From Sphaerimonospora mesophila NBRC 14179 = JCM 3151 (lineage in GTDB: Bacteria > Actinomycetota > Actinomycetes > Streptosporangiales > Streptosporangiaceae), in NCBI GenBank assembly GCA_001552515.1, contig BCRI01000054.1, positions 1 to 44,320 on the forward strand: a stretch of DNA of 44,320 nucleotides. The letters are read 5' to 3'. The notes below the pieces were generated by a model. It had not been told where the DNA came from, made no database searches, and worked only from the letters and a program-made list of their open reading frames with translations. Of this stretch, positions 19,877 through 27,574 are shown piece by piece (positions within the stretch are counted from its first letter, which is position 1; each line of letters begins with the position of its first letter). The translations under genes and the position numbers were made by a program.

Positions 19877-20948
19877 CCGCGCCGTCGGCCACGACGGTCA
19901 GCCGGGTGCCGAGGTTCACGGCCGTGCACACGTGATTGGGCACGACGCCGACGAGGTCGCCGACCGCGAGGCGGTCACCGCATCCCCGGACCACGGCGTG
20001 CTCCTCGGTGACCGCCTCGACGACGGCGTCGGGGGCCTCCAGCAGCAGGCCGTACCCCTCCAGCCACGCCGGACGGTCGCTCGCCAGCGCCTTGGACCCG
20101 GCGTCGATCACGACCTCGCCGGGGCGCGGGGCGCTCACCACGCGGGCCGCCACGACCAGGGCGATCTCGTGCCGCGGCAGCCCCGACAGGTGCGTCTGCT
20201 GCCGGTCGCCGAAGACGTACGTGCCGGGGCGTGCCTCGGTGACCGGTGCCGCCACGCCGGCCAGCACGGTCGGCGTCGAGCCGCCGCTCAGGACCGGGGC
20301 GCGACCGAGCAGTTTCTCCAGCGCGACGCCCGCGACGGCCAGCGCGGCCCGCTCGTCCTCGGCCGCCGACCCGGCGGCCGTGGGCGCGGCGTAGGCGTGC
20401 CCCGGATGGGTGAAGGCGCCGAGCACGTTGAGGCCGAGCCGCAGGCAGTCGGCGGCCAGGGCGGCGGCGGCCTCGGGCGGGACGCCGGTCCTGCGCCCAC
20501 CGCAGTCGATCTCGACCAGCACGTCGAGCGGACCGGCCCCCCGTACGGCCGTGGCGAGCCGCTCGGCCGCCGCGACGCCGTCCACGCCCACCCGGAGCCG
20601 TACGGCCTCGTGCAGCCGGCGCAGCCGGGCCGCCCGGGGGCCGCCCGCCCACAGGGGATAGGCGATGAACAGGTCGTCGCAGCCCGCCGCCGCGAACGAC
20701 TCGGCCTCGCTCAGCGTCGCCACGGTCAGCCCACTCGCCCCGTGGTCGAGCTGCCGACGGGCGATCTGTGCGCATTTATGCGTTTTCGCATGCGGACGTA
20801 GGGCCACCCCGGCCGCCCGGGCGCGCTCGGCCATCCGAGCAATGTTCGCGTCCATCCGTGCCGCGTCCACGACGAGCGCCGGCGTGTCCAGATCCTCCGG
20901 CAGGCGAACGGCCGCCGCACCCGTCGGCACCTCGATTCCTTGACTCAC
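19845..20948 (-). CDS. D-threonine aldolase / D-serine dehydratase-like PLP enzyme
   Basis: A 367-residue fold type III (alanine racemase-like) enzyme. It opens LDTPALVVDAARMDANI, with the PLP lysine in RPHAKTHK (Lys55). The N-terminal barrel is followed by a C-terminal beta domain carrying the metal motif NHVC (His339, Cys341). Known relatives use this metal pair to act on beta-hydroxy D-amino acids. A His-x-Cys pair leans towards D-serine dehydratase and His-x-Asp towards D-threonine aldolase, from memory. The product would be pyruvate plus ammonia, or glycine plus aldehyde. GTG 20948 is chosen because it puts the usual short leader before the LDTP motif; an in-frame ATG at 21002 would add 18 poorly conserved residues. 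The 3' end overlaps the converging dppF-like gene, a possible source of antisense interference. Confidence 0.85.
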   Translation of the reverse strand: MSQGIEVPTGAAAVRLPEDLDTPALVVDAARMDANIARMAERARAAGVALRPHAKTHKCAQIARRQLDHGASGLTVATLSEAESFAAAGCDDLFIAYPLWAGGPRAARLRRLHEAVRLRVGVDGVAAAERLATAVRGAGPLDVLVEIDCGGRRTGVPPEAAAALAADCLRLGLNVLGAFTHPGHAYAAPTAAGSAAEDERAALAVAGVALEKLLGRAPVLSGGSTPTVLAGVAAPVTEARPGTYVFGDRQQTHLSGLPRHEIALVVAARVVSAPRPGEVVIDAGSKALASDRPAWLEGYGLLLEAPDAVVEAVTEEHAVVRGCGDRLAVGDLVGVVPNHVCTAVNLGTRLTVVADGAVIDVWPVFPR

Positions 20949-20983
20949 CCTGCGAGCATCGTGGCAACGGGCACCGCCGCGCA

Positions 20984-20999
20984 TTGGCTGACGGGCCAA
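20984..20999. promoter_or_regulatory. Dyad TTGGC-N6-GCCAA upstream of the D-amino-acid PLP enzyme
   Basis: Five-base inverted arms 36 bases before the chosen GTG start. The arms share the TTGGC/GCCAA words of the palindrome in front of the importer operon (14579-14588), but with a six-base spacer. A shared regulator such as PucR is possible. Chance occurrence is not excluded. Confidence 0.25.
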
Positions 21000-21074
21000 C
21001 ATGCCGCGGCGGTCATTGGGCGCTCAGCAAAACCCCCGCTGTCGACCTCCTGGCGGGTCGGCTTACCGGTGGGA

Positions 21075-22673
21075 TCAGCTTCCCGCCCGCCGCAGCCGCC
21101 GGCCCGGACGGACCCCGGTGGGCATGCCGCCCGACAGCGCGGGCACCCCGTTGACGACGACGTCCCGCACGCCCAGGGCGTACCGGTGCGGCTCGTCCCA
21201 GGTGGCCGTGTCCGCCACGGCGTCCGGGTCGAGCACCACGATGTCCGCGTACGACCCGGGCGTCAGACGCCCCCGGCCGGGCAGCCGCAGCGTCTCGGCG
21301 GGCAGCCCGGTCATCCGGCGAACCGCCTCGGCGAAGGAGAACAGCTTGCGGTCACGGCAGAAATGCCCCAGCACCCGGGCGAACGTGCCGTACGTGCGTG
21401 GGTGGGTCCCGCGCTCCGACCACGGCGGCGACGCCGGGTGCGCGGAGGCGTCCGAACCGATCGACACCCACGGCTGACGCAGCCCCAGCTCGAGATTGGC
21501 CGGATCGACGAAGAAGTACACCGCCGAGATCCACGGATCGCGCGCGACGACCTCCAGCAGCGCCTCGGCGTCGTCCATGCCGAGCGTCGCCGCGACCGCG
21601 TCCAGCCGCCGCCCGCGCGCGGGCGTGCCGTCACGCAGGTCGCGGGGCAGGAGCACGCCGGAGCCGCCGCCCGCCGCGAGGAACAGGTTCTCGAACTCGG
21701 CGGTCTCGGTGCGCAGGGCGGCCGCCATCTCCCGCCGCTGGGCGGGATCGGCCAGCCGCGCGGCCAGGGCCTCCGGCCCGCCGTCCTGGAAACGCGGCGG
21801 GACGCAGGCGTACAACGGGTTGCCGCCGGCCTCGTACGGATACATGTCGGCGCTGATCGGCCGGCCCGCCTCACGGGCGAGCGCGATCCGCTCGACGGCC
21901 TGCCGCATCTTCGGCCAGTTGCGCCGGCCCAGGGCCTTGAGGTGGTAGACCTCTGCGCGGACCCCGGTGCGCTCGTTCAGCGTCAGCAGCTCGTCGAGGG
22001 ACTCCAGCAGCGCGTCGCCCTCGCTGCGCAGATGCGAGATGTACAGCCCGTCGTGGTCGGCGACCACCTCGCACAGCGCGGCCAACTCGTCGGTGTCGGC
22101 GTACCGGCCGGGCGGGTAGATGAGCGCCGTGCCGAGGCCGAGGGCCCCGTCCTGGAGTTCCTCGGCCAGGACGCCGCCGACCCGGTCGAGCTCGGGTCCG
22201 GACAGCCGGCGGTCGGCGAACCCGGCGCCGAGATAGCGCAGGTTGGCGCCGCCCACGAAGCTCGCGACGTTGGGCGCGACGCCGCCGCGCTCGATCGCGT
22301 CGAGCCCGTCGCCCAGCCGCCGGAAGTCGGCCGTCACCGAGGCCTCGTACACGTCCCGCAGGTAGTCGCCGTAGGCCCGGTCGGCCGGGCCGGGAGAGTC
22401 GGCCTCGCCGAAGACCTCGGTGGTCACGCCCTGCCGCAGCTCGGACTCGGCGCCGCCGTCCACCAGCAGGTCGGGCCAGGCGTGGCTGAGCACGTTCACG
22501 AACCCCGGGGTGACCGCGAGCCCGGTCGCGTCGATCACCAGGCCGGAATGCTCGGCGGGGGCCGTTCCGACGTCCACCACCCGGTCTCCGGCCACCAGCA
22601 CGTCGGCGGCCACTCCCGGCGCCCCGCCGCCGTCGTACACCGTCCCGCCGCGCACCACCAATGAAAGACCCAT
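21075..22673 (-). CDS. N-acyl-D-amino-acid deacylase-like amidohydrolase
   Basis: A 532-residue amidohydrolase of the D-aminoacylase group. Canonical members release D-amino acids from N-acyl-D-amino acids or D-peptides. Seen here: a beta-sandwich start (VVRGGTVYDGGGAPG), ISHLRSEGD, YHLKALGRRNWPKM and GSDASAHPASPPW (late Asp), all in family order. The C-terminus ends GSYADIVVLDPD. The usual HxH after the first strand is altered: PGFVNVLSHAW has Leu62 where the first His is expected, and only His64 remains. The usual metal Cys position reads GEAD. Similar altered motifs occur, from memory, in a subgroup annotated as D-aminoacylases, so this may be a one-metal or divergent enzyme. ATG 22673 is the first sensible start; its Shine-Dalgarno is weak. 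It shares a 118-base divergent region with the serine hydrolase gene at 22792. Confidence 0.8.
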   Translation of the reverse strand: MGLSLVVRGGTVYDGGGAPGVAADVLVAGDRVVDVGTAPAEHSGLVIDATGLAVTPGFVNVLSHAWPDLLVDGGAESELRQGVTTEVFGEADSPGPADRAYGDYLRDVYEASVTADFRRLGDGLDAIERGGVAPNVASFVGGANLRYLGAGFADRRLSGPELDRVGGVLAEELQDGALGLGTALIYPPGRYADTDELAALCEVVADHDGLYISHLRSEGDALLESLDELLTLNERTGVRAEVYHLKALGRRNWPKMRQAVERIALAREAGRPISADMYPYEAGGNPLYACVPPRFQDGGPEALAARLADPAQRREMAAALRTETAEFENLFLAAGGGSGVLLPRDLRDGTPARGRRLDAVAATLGMDDAEALLEVVARDPWISAVYFFVDPANLELGLRQPWVSIGSDASAHPASPPWSERGTHPRTYGTFARVLGHFCRDRKLFSFAEAVRRMTGLPAETLRLPGRGRLTPGSYADIVVLDPDAVADTATWDEPHRYALGVRDVVVNGVPALSGGMPTGVRPGRRLRRAGS

Positions 22674-22791
22674 CGGGCAAGTCTGCCGACCGCCCGCAGG
22701 GCCGGGCATCGTCCGCCCCGCCGAAGCGGTCCGCGTACTCTCGTCGCCGGTCACAATGCGTCCGAGGGCCCCGGCACGATGGAGTGTGAGC

Positions 22792-24498
22792 ATGGCGAAC
22801 GATCTGGTCGACGACCTACGCGACATCATCGAGCGGGAACTGGTGAGATTCGAGGTCCCCGGCTGCGCCGTGCTCGTGGTCGCGGACGGGCGGATCGCGC
22901 TGTGCGAGGGATTCGGCCGCCGCGACCTCGCGCGCGACCTGCCGGTGACCCCGCGCACCCTGTTCCCGATCGGCTCGTCCACCAAGACCTTCACCGCCGC
23001 GCTGTGCGCCGTCCTCGTGCACGAGGGCGTGCTCGCGTGGGACCGGCCGGTGCGGGAATACCTGCCGGATTTCCGCATGCGCGATCCGGTCGCGACCGAT
23101 CAGCTCACCGTGTTCGACATGCTGTGCCACCGCTCCGGCCTGCCCCGCCACGACATGCTGTGGTACGTCGCCCGCGACGAGTCGACCCGCGCGGAGATCC
23201 TGGCGAAGCTGCGCCACCTCGAACCCAACCGGGGATTCCGGCAGACCTGGCAGTACAACAACCTGCTCTACGCCGCCGCCGGGGAGCTCGCCGGCCACGT
23301 CGCCGGCATGTCGTACGAGCAGGCCATGCGGCGGCACCTGATGGATCCGCTCGGCATGACAAGGACCAACTTCTCCGTGGACGAGACGCGGTCCGACGAC
23401 GACGCGGCGACGCCGTACGTGTCCCCCCGGCCCGGCGCGCCGGTCGTCGAGGTGCCGTACGCCCGGCTCGGCCTCATCGCTCCGGCCGGCGCGCTCAACT
23501 CCTCCGTCGAGGAACTGGCGCCGTGGCTGCTGACGCTGCTGGGACTCCCGGTCGACGGCCGCCCTCCGCTCCTTCCCGAGAGCGTGCTTTCGCCGCTGCG
23601 CGCCCCGGCCGCGCCCCTTCCCGAGGGCTCGCTGCTCTCCATCGGCAGCCCGGTCGGGTACGGCCTCGGCCTGTTCGTCGAGGACTACCGCGGGCACCGC
23701 ATGGTGCACCACGGCGGCAACATCGACGGCTTCTCCGCGCACGTCGGCGTCATCCCGGAGGCGGCCTGCGGTGTGGTGATGCTGTGCAACCGCGACGGCA
23801 GCACGCTGCGCGACGCGCTGCCCTGCCTCATCTACGACCGCCTGCTCGGGCTGGAGCCACGCCCGCACGGCGAGCGCTTCCTCGCCCTGGAGACCGCGCT
23901 GCGCCAGGGCCGTACGCAGTCCGACCGGCGGATGACGTCCACGTCCCGGGATCCGGCGCCCGTACGGCCCCTGCGCGACTACGTGGGCCGCTATCGGCAT
24001 CCGGCGTACGGCGAGCTGACCGTCCTCGCGGCGGGCGACGGCCTGGCGGGGCGATATCGCTCCCTGACCGGCCGCCTCGACCACCGCCACCTGGAGGTCT
24101 TCACGCTGGTCGTCGACCTGGGCGGTGTCGAGACCCCGCTGCCGGTGCAGTTCTTCCACGACTTCGACGGCGACGTCACGGCGGTGGCCGTGGAGCTGGA
24201 GGCCGCGGTGGCGCCGATCCGCTTCGAGCGGGTGCCGGAGACCGCGCACCTCACCGACGAGGTGCTCGACGCGCTGTGCGGCACCTATCGCCTCGGCCCG
24301 CTGACCGCGACCGTGGCCCGCCGCGCGGACGGCAGGCTGGTCGCGTTGATCGTCCAAGGCGGCTTCCGCGAGCTGGAGCCCGTGCGCGACCTGGTCTTCC
24401 GCTGCGACGGCGCACGGGTGGAGTTCACCGAGGAGGGGACGCTGCGCACGCCGATGGGCGAGTTCCACCCCGCCCGGGACGGGTCGGACGCCGCCTGA
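22792..24498 (+). CDS. Class C beta-lactamase-fold serine hydrolase (D-aminopeptidase/esterase-like)
   Basis: A 568-residue serine hydrolase with no signal peptide, so probably cytoplasmic. Catalytic elements: SxxK at Ser62-Lys65 (SSTK), YxN at Tyr155-Asn157, and HGG at 307-309 in HHGGNIDG. The catalytic domain ends near residue 390. The remaining ~180 residues form a beta-rich C-terminal domain (starting RDYVGRYRHPAYGELTVL), as in D-aminopeptidases and related esterases that carry lipocalin-like extensions. Such enzymes cleave N-terminal D-residues from peptides or small esters/amides. ATG 22792 has GGAG seven bases upstream. It is divergent from the D-aminoacylase-like gene, which supports a shared role in D-peptide breakdown. 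Esterase or unrelated beta-lactam-binding functions remain possible. Confidence 0.85.
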   Translation: MANDLVDDLRDIIERELVRFEVPGCAVLVVADGRIALCEGFGRRDLARDLPVTPRTLFPIGSSTKTFTAALCAVLVHEGVLAWDRPVREYLPDFRMRDPVATDQLTVFDMLCHRSGLPRHDMLWYVARDESTRAEILAKLRHLEPNRGFRQTWQYNNLLYAAAGELAGHVAGMSYEQAMRRHLMDPLGMTRTNFSVDETRSDDDAATPYVSPRPGAPVVEVPYARLGLIAPAGALNSSVEELAPWLLTLLGLPVDGRPPLLPESVLSPLRAPAAPLPEGSLLSIGSPVGYGLGLFVEDYRGHRMVHHGGNIDGFSAHVGVIPEAACGVVMLCNRDGSTLRDALPCLIYDRLLGLEPRPHGERFLALETALRQGRTQSDRRMTSTSRDPAPVRPLRDYVGRYRHPAYGELTVLAAGDGLAGRYRSLTGRLDHRHLEVFTLVVDLGGVETPLPVQFFHDFDGDVTAVAVELEAAVAPIRFERVPETAHLTDEVLDALCGTYRLGPLTATVARRADGRLVALIVQGGFRELEPVRDLVFRCDGARVEFTEEGTLRTPMGEFHPARDGSDAA

Positions 24499-24562
24499 CC
24501 GTACCGGTGGAGACGGTCCGGTGAGGGGCGGTCGGTGAGGGGCGGTCCGGGTGGGGCGGCCG

Positions 24563-24832
24563 TCATTCGAAGAGCGAGTGCCCATCGCCGCGCCGCGCCC
24601 TGCGGCGGATCACCACCACCAGATCGATCACGGCGATGACCGCGAGCACGGCCAGGCCGATCGCGAGCGCGGTCGCCCCGGCGGCCACGGCCACCACGGC
24701 GAGGCCGCCGCAGACGATCAGCCCGAATGCCGCCAGCGCGATGCGCAGGTTGAGCGCGCTGCGCGGCGGTTCACTCGTGGGCGAGAACACCGACCAGAAC
24801 CTGTCCCGGGCGCGGGCACGTGTCTTCGTCAT
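24563..24832 (-). CDS. Small membrane protein, DUF6343-like
   Basis: An 89-residue protein with a basic N-terminus (MTKTRARARDRFW), then PRSALNLRIALAAFGLIVCG. Two hydrophobic helices lie at about 28-50 and 53-73, followed by an RRRARRGDG positive cap. The layout and the SALNLRIALAAFGL segment resemble the DUF6343 small membrane proteins of actinomycetes; that assignment is from memory and tentative. It has an excellent ribosome site (AAGGAGGGGAG). It begins 37 bases after the phosphatase stop on the same strand, so the two are probably co-transcribed. Function is unknown. The 64-base gap to the serine hydrolase stop (24499-24562) holds a short direct repeat of CGGTGAGGGGCGGTC. Confidence 0.75.
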   Translation of the reverse strand: MTKTRARARDRFWSVFSPTSEPPRSALNLRIALAAFGLIVCGGLAVVAVAAGATALAIGLAVLAVIAVIDLVVVIRRRARRGDGHSLFE

Positions 24833-24869
24833 GTCCTGCTCCCCTCCTTGAACGAGGCGGTCCTTGCGA

Positions 24870-25976
24870 TCAGCCGGCGGTCGCGTCCTCCCTGCCCATC
24901 TCGTCGGCTCCGACACCTGGATCGGCCACCCGGCCGTGGGCCTCCGGGCTGCGCAGGAGCAGCATCGCGGCGTCGTCCGGAACGGGCCCGCCCACGTGGC
25001 GCAGCAGATCGGCGCGCAGTTCGTCCAGCGCGGCCTGCGGGTCGGGCGCCCGCAGCAGACGCACGCGTTCCTCGAGCGGGTAGAAGACCCCGCTCCGGTC
25101 CCGGGCCTCGACGACGCCGTCCGTATAGAAAAGGATCTGGTCGCCGTCCTTGAACGGGACGCCGTACGGCTTGGGCCGGGGAGAACCGAGCTCGGCGAGC
25201 CCGAGCGGGGCGGCCTCCTCGGGCGGCTCGGCCAGATGGACGCCACCGTCGCGGCCCAGCACGAGCGGAGCGGGATGGCCACAGTTGAGCAGCCAGATCT
25301 CGTCGTCGTGCACCTCGGCGAGGATCGCCGTGACGAACTTCTCACCGCTCAGATGCCGGGCGAGGCTGGCCTCCAGCCGCTCGGCGACACCGAGCAGCTC
25401 GGCCTGGTCATAGGCCGCCTCACGGAACGCTCCAAGCACCCACGCCGCGGTCTCCACGGCCTCCAGGCCCTTGCCCTGCACGTCACCGATCAGCAGCCGC
25501 ACCCCCTCCGGCGTGACGACCACCTCGTAAAGGTCGCCGCCGATCTGCGCCTCCGCCGCGGCCGACGTGTAGGACAGCGCGACCGTCAGATCCCCGGCCC
25601 GGCGGGGGACGGGGCGCAGCAGCACGCGCTGGGCGGCCTCCGCGACCAGCCGGACCGTGGCCAGCTCGCGTTCGCGCCCGGTCCGCAGCACGCTCGCCAG
25701 CATGCTGGCCCCGGTGACCCCGACGATCGACGCCATCGTGAGGGTGTTCTGCGGCCGGCCGAGCAACTGGTCGTACGCCGCCAGCGGCACGTAGACCACC
25801 AGCGAGAGCACGCCCACCGCCGCGGTACGGCGGAGGCCGCCCGAGACCGAGGCGAAGGCCGGCCCCAGGGTGAGCAACGGCAGGAAGACCAAGGTAGGCC
25901 CGACGAGCAGGTCGGCCAGAACCACACCGGATATCGCGACAAAGGGCAGCGCACGGAGGATTCCCTGCGATTTCAT
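24870..25976 (-). CDS. Membrane-anchored PP2C-family (SpoIIE/RsbU-type) phosphatase
   Basis: A 368-residue protein. Three to four hydrophobic segments occupy residues 8-97, followed by a short linker. The SpoIIE/RsbU phosphatase domain spans about 130-345: metal Asp in GGDLYE (Asp148), GDVQGKG (Asp165), NCGHPAPLVL, LFYTDGVVEARD and PDDAAMLLLR. All expected metal-binding acids are present, so it should be active. Such enzymes dephosphorylate STAS-domain anti-anti-sigma factors and so release sigma factors. Two STAS proteins (34347, 38054) and an RsbW-like kinase (38635) lie within 14 kb and are possible partners. ATG 25976 has GGAG five bases upstream. No sensory PAS or GAF domain is present, so the signal may be read by the membrane helices. 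Confidence 0.92.
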   Translation of the reverse strand: MKSQGILRALPFVAISGVVLADLLVGPTLVFLPLLTLGPAFASVSGGLRRTAAVGVLSLVVYVPLAAYDQLLGRPQNTLTMASIVGVTGASMLASVLRTGRERELATVRLVAEAAQRVLLRPVPRRAGDLTVALSYTSAAAEAQIGGDLYEVVVTPEGVRLLIGDVQGKGLEAVETAAWVLGAFREAAYDQAELLGVAERLEASLARHLSGEKFVTAILAEVHDDEIWLLNCGHPAPLVLGRDGGVHLAEPPEEAAPLGLAELGSPRPKPYGVPFKDGDQILFYTDGVVEARDRSGVFYPLEERVRLLRAPDPQAALDELRADLLRHVGGPVPDDAAMLLLRSPEAHGRVADPGVGADEMGREDATAG

Positions 25977-26041
25977 GGCGACTCCATTGCTGACCTCGGC
26001 CAGTTCATGGAACATTCCCTGCGGTTTCGGTGCTACTCCTT
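25960..26041. repeat. Imperfect direct repeat, 54-bp offset, around the phosphatase start
   Basis: ATTCCCTGCGATTTCATGGC (25960-25979, spanning the phosphatase start codon) recurs as ATTCCCTGCGGTTTCGGTGC at 26014. Similarity continues as ACTCCATT against ACTCCTTT. A 54-bp local duplication with later divergence is the simplest reading. The remaining upstream sequence to 26257 shows no gene; it should contain the phosphatase promoter. Confidence 0.5.
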
Positions 26042-26257
26042 TTCCCGACCGGGCGCATCGACTGCCGGCCGCCTTGCCACCCGCGATTATGCGCCCATCG
26101 ATGAGGCCTGTGGTGGTTCATCGACGAAAACTCTCAGGAGGCCGAGGCCCTCACGACCTGGGGGAGATTGAGCAGGGAGGAAAGATGCATCTAATGTGGC
26201 AAAAATCTATACAGGTGACCATTCGACCTGCCGCCCAACGCCCGTGACCCCACATTT

Positions 26258-26279
26258 CGCCAAGATCACGATCTTGGCG
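26258..26279 (-). terminator. Palindrome CGCCAAGATC-AC-GATCTTGGCG at the pentapeptide gene stop
   Basis: Perfect 10-bp arms with a 2-base centre overlap the stop codon of the pentapeptide-repeat gene. RNA would need to open the innermost pairs to form a loop. There is no long U tract, so it could be a weak terminator or a dispersed palindromic repeat. The core CAAGATCACG recurs near 41898 and 42003. Confidence 0.45.
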
Positions 26280-27180
26280 GGCGGGAGCGGGTGGTGGTCG
26301 CCCAGTGGGCGGGGCGCTCGAGCGAGGTGGGCGGCCTGGTGGCGGCGTCGCCGTTGGCCGCGTTGAGCTGCGACTGGGTGAGGAAGAGGCTCCCGGTGAG
26401 GTCGGCGCCGCCGAGATCGGCCCCCCTCAGGTCCGCCCCGATGAGGTCGGCCACCCGCAGATCGGCGCCCTTCAGGTCCGCGCCGATGAGGTAGGCCCCT
26501 CTCAGGTCGGCGCCCGTCAGATCCGCGCCCCTGAGGTCGGCCCCGATGAGATCGGCACCTCTGAGCTCCTTCTTCCGAGCCCGCCCGGCCCCGCCGGACC
26601 GCTTCCGGCCACGCGCCGGCTCGCCCTTCAGGGCCGGTACGGCAGCGGCCCGGGTGAGCTCGCTCGCGCGCAGCAGCAGGTCGCGGATCTCGCTCCGGTG
26701 CGCCGCCACGTCCAGCTTCACGAGAAGGTCGGGGCCGTCGTGGGTGAGACGCTCCGTTTCGGCCAGAGCCCGCCGGAGATCAGCGTGGATCGGGCGGGCG
26801 GCCGGAAGGGTCAGCGCCTCGTTCAGGTACCAGAGCAGCTCGTGGAGCTGCCGCATGATCGGAAACACCTCGAACATGCGCTCGGCGGACGCCCGATCCT
26901 CCCGCCAGTCCCGGCCGCCGAAGGTCACCTGCGACACCTTCTGTCCGGCGCCGAAGCAGTCGAAGGCGACACAACCCGGAAACCCGCGCTTCCTGAGATC
27001 CCGATGGATGCCGCAGCGGAAGTCCGCCCGCAGGTTGGGACAGGGCCGCCCGGCGGGTTTGTCGATCGCGAAGTCCGCCGAGGCGGAGAAGGGCAGCGCG
27101 ACACAGCACAGCCCGAAACAGCTCACGCAGTCGGCGCGCAGCTCGGACATCCCAGGCTGCCGGGGCACCTCGGGCGACAT
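26266..27180 (-). CDS. Cysteine-cluster / pentapeptide-repeat fusion protein
   Basis: A 304-residue protein with three parts. Residues 15-80 hold eight cysteines: CVSCFGLCC (Cys18, 21, 25, 26), then Cys47, Cys56, Cys70 and Cys75. This spacing recalls YkgJ-like metal- or iron-sulphur-binding domains. Residues 95-190 are helical. After a basic hinge ([15 protein letters not shown]), residues 206-263 form about twelve tandem pentapeptides of the A(D/Y)LxG type, predicted to fold as a right-handed quadrilateral beta-helix of about three coils. The tail is disordered. Pentapeptide proteins can mimic DNA or act as scaffolds, for example in gyrase protection, but three coils are few. The start at 27180 has a good GAGGAG. 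Function is unknown; a redox- or metal-sensing scaffold is an inference. Confidence 0.85.
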   Translation of the reverse strand: MSPEVPRQPGMSELRADCVSCFGLCCVALPFSASADFAIDKPAGRPCPNLRADFRCGIHRDLRKRGFPGCVAFDCFGAGQKVSQVTFGGRDWREDRASAERMFEVFPIMRQLHELLWYLNEALTLPAARPIHADLRRALAETERLTHDGPDLLVKLDVAAHRSEIRDLLLRASELTRAAAVPALKGEPARGRKRSGGAGRARKKELRGADLIGADLRGADLTGADLRGAYLIGADLKGADLRVADLIGADLRGADLGGADLTGSLFLTQSQLNAANGDAATRPPTSLERPAHWATTTRSRPPRS

Positions 27181-27357
27181 GCGGTCTCCTCATTGCTTCG
27201 CGGGCGCCGCCCTTGTGGAACCGGCGCACCTCCCGAGGCTACGGCGGCGCGACCGGTGACCTCACCCGGATTTCCGCGTCACCGACCGAGCCGCATCGGC
27301 CTGCCGGTCGCGGCATGGGACGGAGAACCCTCCGTGGGCAATGACGGGACCACCGAG

Positions 27358-27474
27358 GTCGCACCGCTCTTAACATGCCCGGCGAAATCGATCATGACGT
27401 TATTGCTGCGAAACCCGCGTTTTTCCAACAACAACGTCATGATCGATGGCGAAGCCGTACCCCGAGAGTGCGAC
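27358..27474. repeat. 117-bp imperfect palindrome
   Basis: Inner arms of 19 bp (27387-27405 and 27429-27447) match except one base: ATCGATCATGACGTTATTG against the complement of CAACAACGTCATGATCGAT. Outer 7-bp arms GTCGCAC (27358-27364) and GTGCGAC (27468-27474) bound the element. The segment is AT-richer than its surroundings. It lies in the 394-base gap (27181-27574) between the FtsX-like gene stop and the start of the pentapeptide gene, both leftward. It may terminate the FtsX operon, or be a small non-autonomous mobile or REP-like element. No obvious target duplication is visible. The rest of the gap shows no gene. Confidence 0.75.
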
Positions 27475-27574
27475 GTTACTAACGAATACCCACGAATCGG
27501 AAACACCCGCAGCGGGACCCCGCCAAGCGCCCGCCGGAAACGGCTGTCCGCGCTGAGAATGACAGGCGAGCGGC

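Noticed and set aside
22674-23078. N-terminal extension of the D-aminoacylase-like frame to 23078
   Set aside because: The extension is Arg/Ser-rich, lies antisense to the serine hydrolase start, and the family normally begins at the MGLSLVVRGG strand.
22816-24585. Leftward 589-residue open frame opposite the serine hydrolase
   Set aside because: No recognisable motifs, and the sense gene has complete catalytic motifs and a good ribosome site.
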